From the NCBI RefSeq assembly GCF_030682515.1, contig NZ_JAUXOD010000091.1, forward strand, positions 1 through 45,598: a stretch of DNA of 45,598 nucleotides, written 5' to 3'. The stretch is from Hoeflea sp. (GTDB taxonomy: Bacteria > Pseudomonadota > Alphaproteobacteria > Rhizobiales > Rhizobiaceae). How positions within the stretch are numbered: position 1 is the stretch's first letter; each line of letters begins with the position of its first letter. The position numbers and the translations under genes are program-made. The notes under the pieces were generated by a model. It saw only the letters and a list, made by a program, of their open reading frames with translations, was not told the DNA's origin and ran no database searches. Below, piece after piece: positions 10,593 through 18,379 of this stretch.

Positions 10593-11630
10593 ATGAACGC
10601 ACTCAAATTCGCCGCCGCCGCACTTGTGGCCTCCACGGCTTTCGCTGGCGCCGCTGTCGCCCGCGACCAGATCAAGGTTGTCGGTTCGTCAACCGTTTTC
10701 CCTTATTCGCAGGCAGCCGCAGAAGAATATGCCAACAAGTCCGGCAACCCTGCGCCGGTCGTTGAGTCGCTCGGCACCGGCGGCGGCTTCAAGGCATTCT
10801 GCGGCGGCGTTGGCCCCGACCATCCGGACGTGACCGGTGCTTCGCGCGCCATCAAGAGCTCCGAAGTCGAGCTCTGCACCACCAATGGCGTCACCGACAT
10901 CACCGAAGCCCTGATCGGCTATGACGGCCTGTCGATGGCCGTGTCGCGCAAGAATGATTTTGCGTGGGACCTGACCGAAGAGCAGATCTTCCGCGCCGTT
11001 GCCGCCGAACTGCCGAACGAGGCTGGCGAACTGGTTGCCAACCCGAACCAGATGTGGTCCGACGTCGACCCGTCGCTTCCGGCCTTCAAGATCGTCGTCA
11101 TCGGACCGCCCCCGACATCGGGCACCCGTGATGCTTTCGTCGAACTGACCCTGCATGACGGTTGCGACGCCATCCCGGCCATCGCTGCCATCAAGAAGGA
11201 CAATGCCGACAAGTGGAATGAAGTCTGCTCGCGCGTCCGCCAGGACGGCCTGTTCATCGAAGCCGGCGAGAACGACAACCTGATCGTCCAGTCGCTGGAA
11301 TCCGACCCGAACGCTGTTGGCATCTTCGGCTATTCGTTCCTCTATGAGAACCTCGACAAGCTGAAGGGCGTCAGCATCAATGGCGTCGAACCGACATTCG
11401 ACACCATCGCCGACGGTTCCTACCCCGTCGCTCGGCCGCTCTACTTCTACGTCAAGAACGCCCATCGCGGCGTCATTCCGGGCCTCGAGGAATTCCTCGC
11501 GGAATATGTCTCGGATGAAGCGCTTGCCACGGGCGGCTATCTGGCCGAGCGCGGCCTGACCCCGCTTTCGACCGAGAAACTTGCAGAAGTTCGTGACGCC
11601 GTCGTCACCGGCAAGAAGTTCGGAATGTAA
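10593..11630 (+). CDS. pstS: Phosphate-binding periplasmic protein PstS
   Basis: 345-aa high-affinity phosphate-binding protein of the Pst ABC importer. An N-terminal signal peptide (positively charged MNALK, hydrophobic Ala-rich core, likely cleavage after AVA) precedes the mature DQIKVVGSSTVFPY. The phosphate-contacting loops appear as GSSTVFP, GASRAIKSSE and TSGTRDAF. The start follows GGGAGA by six bases, and an upstream in-frame ATG lacks such a site and would bury the signal peptide. The product is expected in the periplasm, delivering phosphate to PstCA. Transcription should come from the tandem Pho boxes. Confidence 0.96.
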   Translation: MNALKFAAAALVASTAFAGAAVARDQIKVVGSSTVFPYSQAAAEEYANKSGNPAPVVESLGTGGGFKAFCGGVGPDHPDVTGASRAIKSSEVELCTTNGVTDITEALIGYDGLSMAVSRKNDFAWDLTEEQIFRAVAAELPNEAGELVANPNQMWSDVDPSLPAFKIVVIGPPPTSGTRDAFVELTLHDGCDAIPAIAAIKKDNADKWNEVCSRVRQDGLFIEAGENDNLIVQSLESDPNAVGIFGYSFLYENLDKLKGVSINGVEPTFDTIADGSYPVARPLYFYVKNAHRGVIPGLEEFLAEYVSDEALATGGYLAERGLTPLSTEKLAEVRDAVVTGKKFGM

Positions 11631-11646
11631 TCTTCTGAACCAGCAT

Positions 11647-11680
11647 CCGGCCGCGAGAATGTTTCTCGCGGCCGGGTTTT
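11647..11680 (+). terminator. Hairpin attenuator between pstS and pstC
   Basis: A perfect 13-bp stem (11647-11659 with 11663-11675, arms CCGGCCGCGAGAA and its complement) with a 3-nt loop is followed by GTTTTC. It lies 16 bases after the pstS stop and 33 before the pstC start. A leaky terminator or 3' stabilising hairpin here would give more PstS than membrane components, which is common for binding-protein-dependent importers. Confidence 0.75.
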
Positions 11681-11708
11681 CATTATCCGGCACATGGTGA
11701 GAGCGGAC

Positions 11709-13085
11709 ATGGTCGCCAATACATTTCTTGTGATCTTTTTGCTGACGATCGTTGGCTATGTCGCGGCTCGCATCCATGCGAAATCCGTGCTGGAAAAGGT
11801 GGGTGCGCAGATGCACTCGCGGCCGATCTATCATGGCGTGAACGCCGCCATCTGGACTGGTGTTCCTGCGCTCATCATTATCCTTTTCTGGCTGATGTTC
11901 CAGAACACCGTCATCAACCAGTTGCTCCTCGGCCTGTTCGAGCCGTCCCGAATCGAAGCGATGACCAGTGCCGACAAGTCGCTGCTGATCAGCGAGATCC
12001 GCCAGATCGCGGCCGGCCGTATCTTCGGCACGCCGGAAGACATGGTTCTGGCCGCGGCGCAGAAGCTCAACGACTGGACCTGGATTGCCCGCGCGTCGAT
12101 GTTCGCTGTCGTGCTCGCCGCCTGTCTCGCAGGCGTGGCTTTTGGTCTGCGCGCCATCGGGCCACGGTTTCGGGCGCGCTACAGCGTCGAGCGCTCGCTG
12201 AATGCCTTCATGATTTTCTGTTCCTTCGTGGCAATTTTCACCACGATCGGCATCATCGCCTCGCTGGTCTATGAATCCTACCAGTTCTTCTCCATGGTGC
12301 CGGCCTACGAATTCTTCTTTGGCCTTCGCTGGGAACCGCAAATCCCCCTGCGTGCCGACCAGGTGGCCGGTCTCGGGGCGTTTGGTGCGATCCCGGTGTT
12401 TGTCGGCACCTTCGTCATCGCCACCATCGCCATGGTCTTCGCCGTTCCGATCGGCTTGCTGACGGCGATCTATCTCACCGAATATGCCGACCACCGGGTT
12501 CGCGCGACGATCAAGCCGCTGCTGGAGATCCTCGCCGGCGTGCCGACGGTGGTCTACGGCTTCTTCGCGGTGCTGATCGTGGCGCCGCTGATCCGCGACT
12601 TCGGCACGGGCCTCGGCCTCGACGTGGCGCCGCGCAGCGCCCTGGCGGCCGGCGGCGTGATGGCCATCATGCTGATCCCGTTCATCTCTTCCCTCTCCGA
12701 CGACGCCCTGGCCGCCGTGCCCCGCGCCATGCGCGAGGGCTCCTACGCCATGGGCGCCACCAAGGGCGAGACCATCCGCAAGGTGTTGCTGCCCGCGGCC
12801 CTGCCCGGCATCATGGGCGGCATTCTGCTGGCGCTGAGCCGCGCCATCGGTGAAACCATGATCGTGGTGATGGCGGCCGGTCTGATCGCCTCCATGAACA
12901 TCAACCCGCTTGACTCCGTCACCACCGTCACGGTCCAGATCGTCACCCTGCTGATCGGCGACTCTGCCTTCGACAATCCGAAGACCCTGTCCGCCTTCGC
13001 GCTCGGCCTGATGCTGTTCCTGATCACTCTGGTGCTCAACGTGCTCGCGCTGACCATCGTGCGGAAATACCGGGAGAAATACTGA
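11709..13085 (+). CDS. pstC: Phosphate ABC transporter permease PstC (long N-terminal form)
   Basis: Membrane permease of the phosphate importer, about 458 aa, much longer than E. coli PstC (about 319). The first 200 residues, with several hydrophobic segments, match the N-terminal extension known in alphaproteobacterial PstC (DUF3708-like). The canonical permease part follows and includes the EAA loop AMREGSYAMGATKGETIRKV. I chose the ATG at 11709 because GGTGAGAG stands five bases before it; an ATG 15 bases earlier is possible. The stop overlaps the pstA start by one base (TGATG), which implies translational coupling. Confidence 0.94.
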   Translation: MVANTFLVIFLLTIVGYVAARIHAKSVLEKVGAQMHSRPIYHGVNAAIWTGVPALIIILFWLMFQNTVINQLLLGLFEPSRIEAMTSADKSLLISEIRQIAAGRIFGTPEDMVLAAAQKLNDWTWIARASMFAVVLAACLAGVAFGLRAIGPRFRARYSVERSLNAFMIFCSFVAIFTTIGIIASLVYESYQFFSMVPAYEFFFGLRWEPQIPLRADQVAGLGAFGAIPVFVGTFVIATIAMVFAVPIGLLTAIYLTEYADHRVRATIKPLLEILAGVPTVVYGFFAVLIVAPLIRDFGTGLGLDVAPRSALAAGGVMAIMLIPFISSLSDDALAAVPRAMREGSYAMGATKGETIRKVLLPAALPGIMGGILLALSRAIGETMIVVMAAGLIASMNINPLDSVTTVTVQIVTLLIGDSAFDNPKTLSAFALGLMLFLITLVLNVLALTIVRKYREKY

Positions 13086-14374
13086 TGAGCATCGCCAACG
13101 AAACTGCAAGGCCTGCCGTGGACTGGCGGTCGGTCGAGGTCACGCGCTTCCGCAAGCGCCGCTACGCCGCTGACCGCCGCCTGCAATTTTATGGCATGGG
13201 CGCCATCGTCATTGCCCTGGGGCTGCTGGCGATCCTGGTGACTTCGCTGATCAGCACCGGATATTCCGCCTTCACGCAGACCATGGTGACGGTGCCGATC
13301 GAACTGAGGGAAGACCAGATCGACCGGGAAGATCCGTTCAGCGCCAACTGGCGCACAATCCTGCGAGATTCGCTGAAGAAGCTGACGCCGGAGCTCGAAG
13401 CGTCGCAGGAACGCGACTATTTCGCCTTGTTCACCAACAACGCGCAGTTCCTGGTGCGCGATCAGGTGGTGAAGAACCCGCAGCTGATCGGCACGACCGT
13501 GTCCTTCACCTTCCCTGTCGCCGACCCCGTGGATCAATTGTCCAAGGGCAATATCGACCGCAATCAGCCGGAGCAATTGCGCCGCGTGAACGATGTGCAG
13601 ATTGCCTTTTACGACAAATTGAGCGAGCAAGGCGCCATCAGCGTGCCGTTCAACTGGAGCCTGTTCTTCAATGCCGACAGCCGCTTCCCGGAACTCGCCG
13701 GCCTGGCCGGAGCCATCTCAGGCTCCTTCTGGGCGCTGCTGGTCTGCTTCCTGATCAGTTTCCCGGCAGGCATCGCCGCCGCGATCTATCTTGAGGAATT
13801 CGCACCAAAGAACCGGCTCACCGATCTCATCGAGGTCAACATCAACAACCTTGCCGCGGTGCCCTCGGTCGTCTTCGGCCTGCTGGCCCTGGCGGTGTTC
13901 ATCGGCTGGTTTGGAATGCCGCGCTCGGTGCCGCTTGTCGGCGGCATGACGCTGGCGCTGATGACCCTGCCGACGATCATCATCGTCACCCGCGCCTCGC
14001 TGAAATCCGTTCCCGCATCCATCCGCGAGGCCGCACTTGGTGTCGGCGCGTCCAAGCACGAAGTGATCCTGCATCACATCCTGCCGCTGGCGATGCCGAC
14101 GATCCTGACGGGAACCATCATCGGCCTCGCCCAGGCACTTGGCGAAACCGCGCCGCTGCTGCTGATCGGCATGAACGCCTTCATCACCAGCCCGCCCGCA
14201 GGGTTTCTGGAGCCGTCCACTGCGCTTCCGACCCAGATCTTCATCTGGGCCGACAGCCCGGAACGCGGCTTTGTTTCTCGTACCTCCGCCGCTATCCTGG
14301 TTCTTCTGAGCTTCCTCATCACGATGAACGCGATCGCGATTTTCTTCAGGCAACGCTTCGAGCGTCGTTGGTAA
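13085..14374 (+). CDS. pstA: Phosphate ABC transporter permease PstA
   Basis: 429-aa second permease of the Pst importer. It has a cytoplasmic N-terminus, a first membrane segment near residues 38-55, then a large extra region to about residue 195 (DUF3333-like N-terminal domain known in this group). The core permease follows, with the EAA loop SIREAALGVGASKHEVILHH. E. coli PstA is about 296 aa, so the difference is the N-terminal insertion. The start overlaps pstC by one base. pstB begins 14 bases after the stop. Confidence 0.94.
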   Translation: MSIANETARPAVDWRSVEVTRFRKRRYAADRRLQFYGMGAIVIALGLLAILVTSLISTGYSAFTQTMVTVPIELREDQIDREDPFSANWRTILRDSLKKLTPELEASQERDYFALFTNNAQFLVRDQVVKNPQLIGTTVSFTFPVADPVDQLSKGNIDRNQPEQLRRVNDVQIAFYDKLSEQGAISVPFNWSLFFNADSRFPELAGLAGAISGSFWALLVCFLISFPAGIAAAIYLEEFAPKNRLTDLIEVNINNLAAVPSVVFGLLALAVFIGWFGMPRSVPLVGGMTLALMTLPTIIIVTRASLKSVPASIREAALGVGASKHEVILHHILPLAMPTILTGTIIGLAQALGETAPLLLIGMNAFITSPPAGFLEPSTALPTQIFIWADSPERGFVSRTSAAILVLLSFLITMNAIAIFFRQRFERRW

Positions 14375-14388
14375 AAAGGTAAAAGGAC

Positions 14389-15204
14389 ATGAATATGCTC
14401 ACCGATACGACAATCGAGAAAAAACTGACTGCCATGGCCAATGATCCGAAAATCAAGATGCGCGGCAATAAGGTGAACGTTTTCTACGGCGAAAAGCAGG
14501 CGCTGTTCGACGTCGACCTGGATGTGCCGGGCAACGCGGTGATGGCGCTGATCGGCCCCTCGGGCTGCGGCAAGTCAACCTTCCTGCGCTGTCTGAACCG
14601 GATGAACGACACGATCGACATCTGCAAGGTGACGGGCGATATCACGCTCGACGGCGAAGACATCTACGATCCGAAGATCGATGTCGTGGAACTGCGCGCG
14701 CGTGTCGGCATGGTGTTCCAGAAACCCAACCCGTTCCCGAAGTCGATCTATGAGAACATCGCCTACGGACCGCGGATCCATGGCCTGACCAAGACCAAGG
14801 CCGAACTCGATGAGGTCGTCGAATCGAGCCTGCGCAAGGCCGCGATCTGGGAAGAGGTCAAGGACCGCCTGCAGGAGCCGGGAACCGGCCTGTCGGGCGG
14901 GCAGCAGCAGCGACTCTGCATCGCCCGCGCCATCGCCGTGAGCCCGGAAGTGATCCTGATGGACGAGCCCTGTTCGGCGCTCGACCCGATCGCCACCGCC
15001 AAGGTCGAGGAGCTGATCGACGAGCTTCGGCTGAACTTCACCATCGTCATCGTCACCCACTCGATGCAGCAGGCAGCGCGCGTGTCGCAGCGCACGGCCA
15101 TGTTCCACCTGGGCAATCTCGTCGAGGAAGGTCCCACCGACAAGATGTTCACCAATCCCGACACCAAGCTGACCCAGGACTACATTACCGGCCGCTTCGG
15201 CTGA
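14389..15204 (+). CDS. pstB: Phosphate ABC transporter ATPase PstB
   Basis: 271-aa cytoplasmic ATPase powering PstCA. Walker A is GPSGCGKST (56-64), the Q-loop lies in [11 protein letters not shown], the ABC signature is LSGGQQQR, Walker B is [13 protein letters not shown] and the H-loop is VTHSM. These match PstB of other proteobacteria closely. It sits 14 bases after pstA and 48 before phoU. A ribosome site AAAAGG precedes the ATG. Confidence 0.97.
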   Translation: MNMLTDTTIEKKLTAMANDPKIKMRGNKVNVFYGEKQALFDVDLDVPGNAVMALIGPSGCGKSTFLRCLNRMNDTIDICKVTGDITLDGEDIYDPKIDVVELRARVGMVFQKPNPFPKSIYENIAYGPRIHGLTKTKAELDEVVESSLRKAAIWEEVKDRLQEPGTGLSGGQQQRLCIARAIAVSPEVILMDEPCSALDPIATAKVEELIDELRLNFTIVIVTHSMQQAARVSQRTAMFHLGNLVEEGPTDKMFTNPDTKLTQDYITGRFG

Positions 15205-15252
15205 TGCGATCACATCCCGGCAGCGCTCTTACAAGATTGAAGGATTGAAGTC

Positions 15253-15975
15253 ATGCCCGATGCCCATACCGTTTCCTCCTATGATGACGAACTCCGCTTT
15301 CTTGTGCGCCGCCTGTCGGAAATGGGCGGCATTGCCGAGCGCATGGTCGCCGACTCCGTGGCCGCACTCGTCAACGCCGATGCGGCGCTCGCCCAGCGGG
15401 TGATCTCGGAAGACCTGCTGCTCGACAATGGCGAGCGCGAAATCTACGACAAGGCCGTGCTGGTCATCGCCAAGCGCCAGCCGATGGCGTCGGACCTGCG
15501 CGAGATCATCGGCTCGATCCGCATCGCCTCCGATCTCGAGCGGGTCGGCGACCTCGGCAAGAACATAGCCAAGCGGGTGATCGCGGTTCACACCATGGCG
15601 CAGCCGCGCAAGCTGGTGCGCGGTCTCGAGCACCTGGCCGAACTGGCGCTGACCCAGCTCAAGGAAGTGCTCGATGCCTTCGCCACCCGGTCGCCGTCGC
15701 TCGCCACTTCGATCCGCGAGCGCGACGAGGAGATCGACGCGATCTACACCTCGCTGTTCCGCGAATTGCTGACCTACATGATGGAAGACCCGCGCAACAT
15801 CACCGCCTGTACCCACCTTCTGTTCTGCGCCAAGAACATCGAGCGCATCGGCGATCATGCCACCAACATCGCCGAGACGGTCTATTATGTCGCCACCGGC
15901 GAGCAAATTGCCGGCGACCGCCCCAAGGACGATGAAACTGCCAGCATGATCGCGCCGGCGCCCGGTTCGGCGTGA
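15253..15975 (+). CDS. phoU: Phosphate signalling protein PhoU
   Basis: 240-aa helical protein with two PhoU repeats. Each repeat carries the metal-cluster motif E/DxxxD, seen here in SDLERVGDLGKNIA and the second-repeat KNIERIGDHATNIAE. PhoU links Pst transport to PhoR and keeps the Pho response off when phosphate is ample (known for the family). It is cytoplasmic and membrane-associated. Its place between pstB and phoB is the standard rhizobial order. Confidence 0.96.
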   Translation: MPDAHTVSSYDDELRFLVRRLSEMGGIAERMVADSVAALVNADAALAQRVISEDLLLDNGEREIYDKAVLVIAKRQPMASDLREIIGSIRIASDLERVGDLGKNIAKRVIAVHTMAQPRKLVRGLEHLAELALTQLKEVLDAFATRSPSLATSIRERDEEIDAIYTSLFRELLTYMMEDPRNITACTHLLFCAKNIERIGDHATNIAETVYYVATGEQIAGDRPKDDETASMIAPAPGSA

Positions 15976-15998
15976 TCGCGATACGGAGTGCATGACCC

Positions 15999-16688
15999 AT
16001 GGCGATGAGCCCGCGTATTACCGTTGTTGAAGATGAGGAAGCGCTCTCGGTGCTGCTTCGCTACAATCTCGAGGCGGAAGGCTATGACGTCGATACCGTG
16101 CTGCGCGGCGACGAGGCCGAGATCCGGCTGCAGGAACGCGTCCCGGATCTTCTGATCCTCGACTGGATGCTGCCCGGCATTTCCGGCATCGAGCTCTGCC
16201 GGCGCCTGCGCGCCCGGCCCGAGACCGAGCGGCTGCCGATCATCATGCTGACCGCGCGCGGCGAGGAAAGCGAGCGCGTAAGGGGTCTGGCGACCGGCGC
16301 CGACGACTATGTCGTCAAGCCGTTCTCCACGCCCGAACTGCTGGCCCGGGTTCGCGCCATGCTGCGTCGCGCCCGGCCCGAGGTGATCTCCAGCCTGCTC
16401 AAGGTCGGCGACATCGAGCTTGACCGCGAGACCCACCGGGTGCGCCGGCGCGGCCGCGACGTCAAGCTCGGGCCGACGGAGTTCCGCCTGCTGGAATATC
16501 TGATGAGTTCGCCGAGCCGGGTCTATTCGCGCGCGCAGCTCTTGGACGGCGTCTGGGGCCACGATGTCTATGTCGACGAGCGCACGGTCGACGTGCATGT
16601 CGGCCGTTTGCGCAAGGCCGTCAATCTTTCGGGCATGCGCGACATCATCCGCACCGTGCGCGGCGCCGGCTATTCGATCGAGAGCTGA
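15999..16688 (+). CDS. phoB: Phosphate regulon response regulator PhoB
   Basis: 229-aa OmpR-type regulator. The receiver domain has the acidic pair E11-D12, the phospho-acceptor D55 in LILDWMLPG, the conserved T in MLTARGEE and the lysine in DDYVVKPFS. The C-terminal winged helix includes LGPTEFRLLEYLM and the recognition region ERTVDVHVGRLRKAV. It binds Pho boxes such as those before pstS. The gap after phoU is 23 bases, so it is probably in the pst transcript and thus autoregulated. A second ATG two codons in is an alternative start. Confidence 0.96.
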   Translation: MAMSPRITVVEDEEALSVLLRYNLEAEGYDVDTVLRGDEAEIRLQERVPDLLILDWMLPGISGIELCRRLRARPETERLPIIMLTARGEESERVRGLATGADDYVVKPFSTPELLARVRAMLRRARPEVISSLLKVGDIELDRETHRVRRRGRDVKLGPTEFRLLEYLMSSPSRVYSRAQLLDGVWGHDVYVDERTVDVHVGRLRKAVNLSGMRDIIRTVRGAGYSIES

Positions 16689-16749
16689 AGCCGCCCCTGT
16701 TGGCCGCAGGCTGAGAGGCCCGCCGGCGGCGCGAAGGCTCTTCCTCTTG

Positions 16750-17067
16750 TCACGGCACGTCGACGGACAGGATCTCCGCGGGCAGTTCGCTGCCAAGCTC
16801 GACGGCGCCTGACTGCTTGTCCATGACGCAGATATAGCTGACCGTGGCCTCCGCACCCCTGGCCTTGCCGGACAGCACCGCCAGGCCGAAACTCTCGGAT
16901 CCGAACGGGTCGACGACAATTTCGGCGGCCTCCAGGACCGGTGCCGCGGCTTCAAGACACTGCGTGCGGACGGTCTCGGCGAAGTCCGCCCAGGCGTCCC
17001 CCGACGACGCCGCAGCCGGCGCCATGGCTGCCATCAGGCTGGCAACGATCATCAAGCTCTGGCGCAT
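16750..17067 (-). CDS. Small exported protein of unknown function
   Basis: 105-aa protein that I do not recognise. The N-terminus (MRQSLMIVASLMAAMAPAAA) is a clear Sec signal peptide with likely cleavage near residue 20. The mature part is about 85 residues with two cysteines (C37 and one near residue 80), which could form a periplasmic disulfide. It is acidic and has no further membrane segment. It lies between phoB (convergent) and gcrA (same strand, behind a terminator), so it is probably transcribed alone. Coding character is good, with high third-position GC and a recognisable signal peptide. Confidence 0.65.
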   Translation of the reverse strand: MRQSLMIVASLMAAMAPAAASSGDAWADFAETVRTQCLEAAAPVLEAAEIVVDPFGSESFGLAVLSGKARGAEATVSYICVMDKQSGAVELGSELPAEILSVDVP

Positions 17068-17213
17068 CGATAGGTCCTTTTCCGGCTGGGCTTGGTCCTG
17101 GCGATCAGAAGGTGCGACAGAAATCGCGGCATGGCAACCGGAGCGCGCGCCGTCGTGCCGCGTGCGGGCATGCGGGAAGAAGGCCGTTTTCGGAAAACCT
17201 GCCTCCGGGACAC

Positions 17214-17241
17214 AAAAAAACCCGGGCGTCGGGCCCGGGTT
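17214..17241 (-). terminator. Intrinsic terminator of gcrA
   Basis: On the minus strand a perfect stem AACCCGGGC/GCCCGGGTT with a 5-base loop is followed by a run of seven or more T. It begins 25 bases after the gcrA stop. Textbook rho-independent terminator. Confidence 0.92.
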
Positions 17242-17265
17242 CCGGAAGTCTCGGTGGGATCCATG

Positions 17266-17790
17266 TCAGCGGGAGCGCTTGCGCTCGCTCGACGGCTGGA
17301 AGGCCAGCTTGGCGTGATAGCCGCAATAGGGCGAGGCGTCGCCGGAATCATTGCCGCAGAAATGAAAGCCCTCCTGCAGCGGATCGCCGATCGGCCATTT
17401 GCAGGTCCGCTCCGACAGTTCCACCAGCGACAGGCGGCGCGAAATCGGCACCACCACGTCTTCCACGGGACGGGTGTCGAGATCTTCCACGGCCACGACG
17501 TCGAGATCCTGCTTGAGCTGCGCGCCGCCGCTCGACCGGCTGACGGTGCGGGTGGTCTGGGTCGCGGTGCGTCCGGCGTAGTTGGGCGCGCGCGGCGCTG
17601 CCGTCGTGCGCTTGGTGCGCACCGACGCCTGGCCGCCGCTCTTGGCCCTGCCGGGCAGGTTCAGCCGGTGCACCTTGCCGATCACGGCATAGCGGCTGAC
17701 GCCGCCCAGTTGGGCCGCGATCTGGCTCGCACTGAGCCCGTCCGCCCAGAGTTTCTTGAGTCTTTCAACCCGTTCATCAGTCCAGTTCAT
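17266..17790 (-). CDS. gcrA: Cell-cycle regulator GcrA
   Basis: 174-aa GcrA family protein. The N-terminal helix-turn-helix MNWTDERVERLKKLWADG...SASQIAAQLGGVSRYAVIGKVHR is the family hallmark. A variable linker follows, then the conserved C-terminal KWPIGDP and FCG...YCGYHAKLA, which binds sigma-70 domain 2. GcrA stimulates sigma-70 transcription at promoters bearing CcrM-methylated GANTC sites (known in Caulobacter). Here its own upstream region holds six GANTC sites in 147 bp, suggesting methylation-sensitive control of gcrA itself. It is divergent from argD and ends at a strong terminator. Confidence 0.96.
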   Translation of the reverse strand: MNWTDERVERLKKLWADGLSASQIAAQLGGVSRYAVIGKVHRLNLPGRAKSGGQASVRTKRTTAAPRAPNYAGRTATQTTRTVSRSSGGAQLKQDLDVVAVEDLDTRPVEDVVVPISRRLSLVELSERTCKWPIGDPLQEGFHFCGNDSGDASPYCGYHAKLAFQPSSERKRSR

Positions 17791-17827
17791 GCCTTGCTCT
17801 CCCTGTACCCCGTGCTACGGGATGGCA

Positions 17828-17974
17828 GAATCCCTCACCGATGCCCCGGATGGCCGGGACTCAAACGCTCGGTTACTGTGAGGTGAATAGTGTCCGCCGC
17901 GAACGTCTATTTCATGGCCACAACCTAGTGGGCGCCTGACTCCGTGACAAGAGTCAGCCGAATCATGGTGATTC
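17828..17974. promoter_or_regulatory. Cluster of six GANTC (CcrM) sites upstream of gcrA
   Basis: GANTC occurs at 17828, 17858, 17938, 17951, 17960 and 17970. The last four fall within 37 bp. The chance rate is about one per 256 bp. The cluster begins 38 bases upstream of the gcrA start and lies in the gcrA/argD divergent gap. It probably makes the promoter sensitive to methylation state during replication. Confidence 0.7.
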
Positions 17975-18262
17975 CTTTTCGTGGTTTTCCCCAACTTACA
18001 GGGAAAGTCCGGTCTCCCGCCTTGCCACTCGCCAAGGATTGCCGGGTCAATTTTGATAGCTGGCGTCCGAGGGGCGAAATCCCGACCGACGGTTCCCGTC
18101 TGTCAGGTCATGGTGCTCCGCCCGATACACTGCGCATGGGCTCGCTTCTGAAGCAGATGGATCCATCCGCCCCAGGGGACCAATAGCGACCGAAAAACGG
18201 CGTCGATAAGGCGGGCAGCTTGTCTCATTGACAGGCCAGACCGAAATGTAAATAGTGCCCTC

Positions 18263-18292
18263 GCCGCCCCGGAAGGGCGGCATTTTGGTTTT
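18263..18292 (+). terminator. Terminator-like hairpin upstream of argD
   Basis: GCCGCCC (18263-18269) pairs perfectly with GGGCGGC (18275-18281) over a 5-base loop, followed by ATTTTGGTTTT. It lies about 90 bases before argD. It could end a small RNA made from the intergenic region or act as an attenuator in the argD leader. Confidence 0.5.
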
Positions 18293-18379
18293 CCGGCACA
18301 GGTTTGCTGGGCGGGTCTTGACAGCAACCGCCAGGTCTCGGTCTCCACCGATCTCTGGTCTATTGGGGAGATGAGCGCT

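Larger units (their letters stand above)
17791..18379. other. 589-bp gcrA/argD divergent intergenic region
   Basis: No convincing gene lies here. Left part: gcrA promoter region with the GANTC cluster. Middle part (about 18040-18240): strong local symmetry, including a stem GACGG/CCGTC near 18089-18101, GCTTC/GAAGC near 18143-18153 and a perfect 12-bp palindrome GATGGATCCATC at 18156-18167. A run at 18073-18091 (GCGAAATCCCGACCGACGG) resembles the first conserved block of the FMN riboswitch, but the other conserved blocks are not convincingly present. Right part: a promoter-like TTGACA at 18228 with AATAGT 17 bases on, a terminator-like hairpin at 18263-18281, another TTGACA at 18318, and the argD ribosome site GGGGAG at 18365. 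It could hold an sRNA or a long structured leader. Confidence 0.45.

Noticed and set aside
10689-13109. Very long open frame antisense to pstS-pstC
   Set aside because: High-GC shadow frame with low-complexity His/Gly/Arg/Asp-rich translation and no domain; pstS and pstC on the other strand are unambiguous.
17944-18186. Possible 80-aa gene in the gcrA/argD gap
   Set aside because: No ribosome site, no conserved feature, and it overlaps the GANTC cluster and stem-loops.
18055-18210. FMN (RFN) riboswitch upstream of argD
   Set aside because: Only the first conserved block is matched well. The central AGCCCGCGAGC-type block and the terminal GGATGAAAGAAG-type block are not found, and argD is not a flavin gene. 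Kept as a similarity in the findings only.
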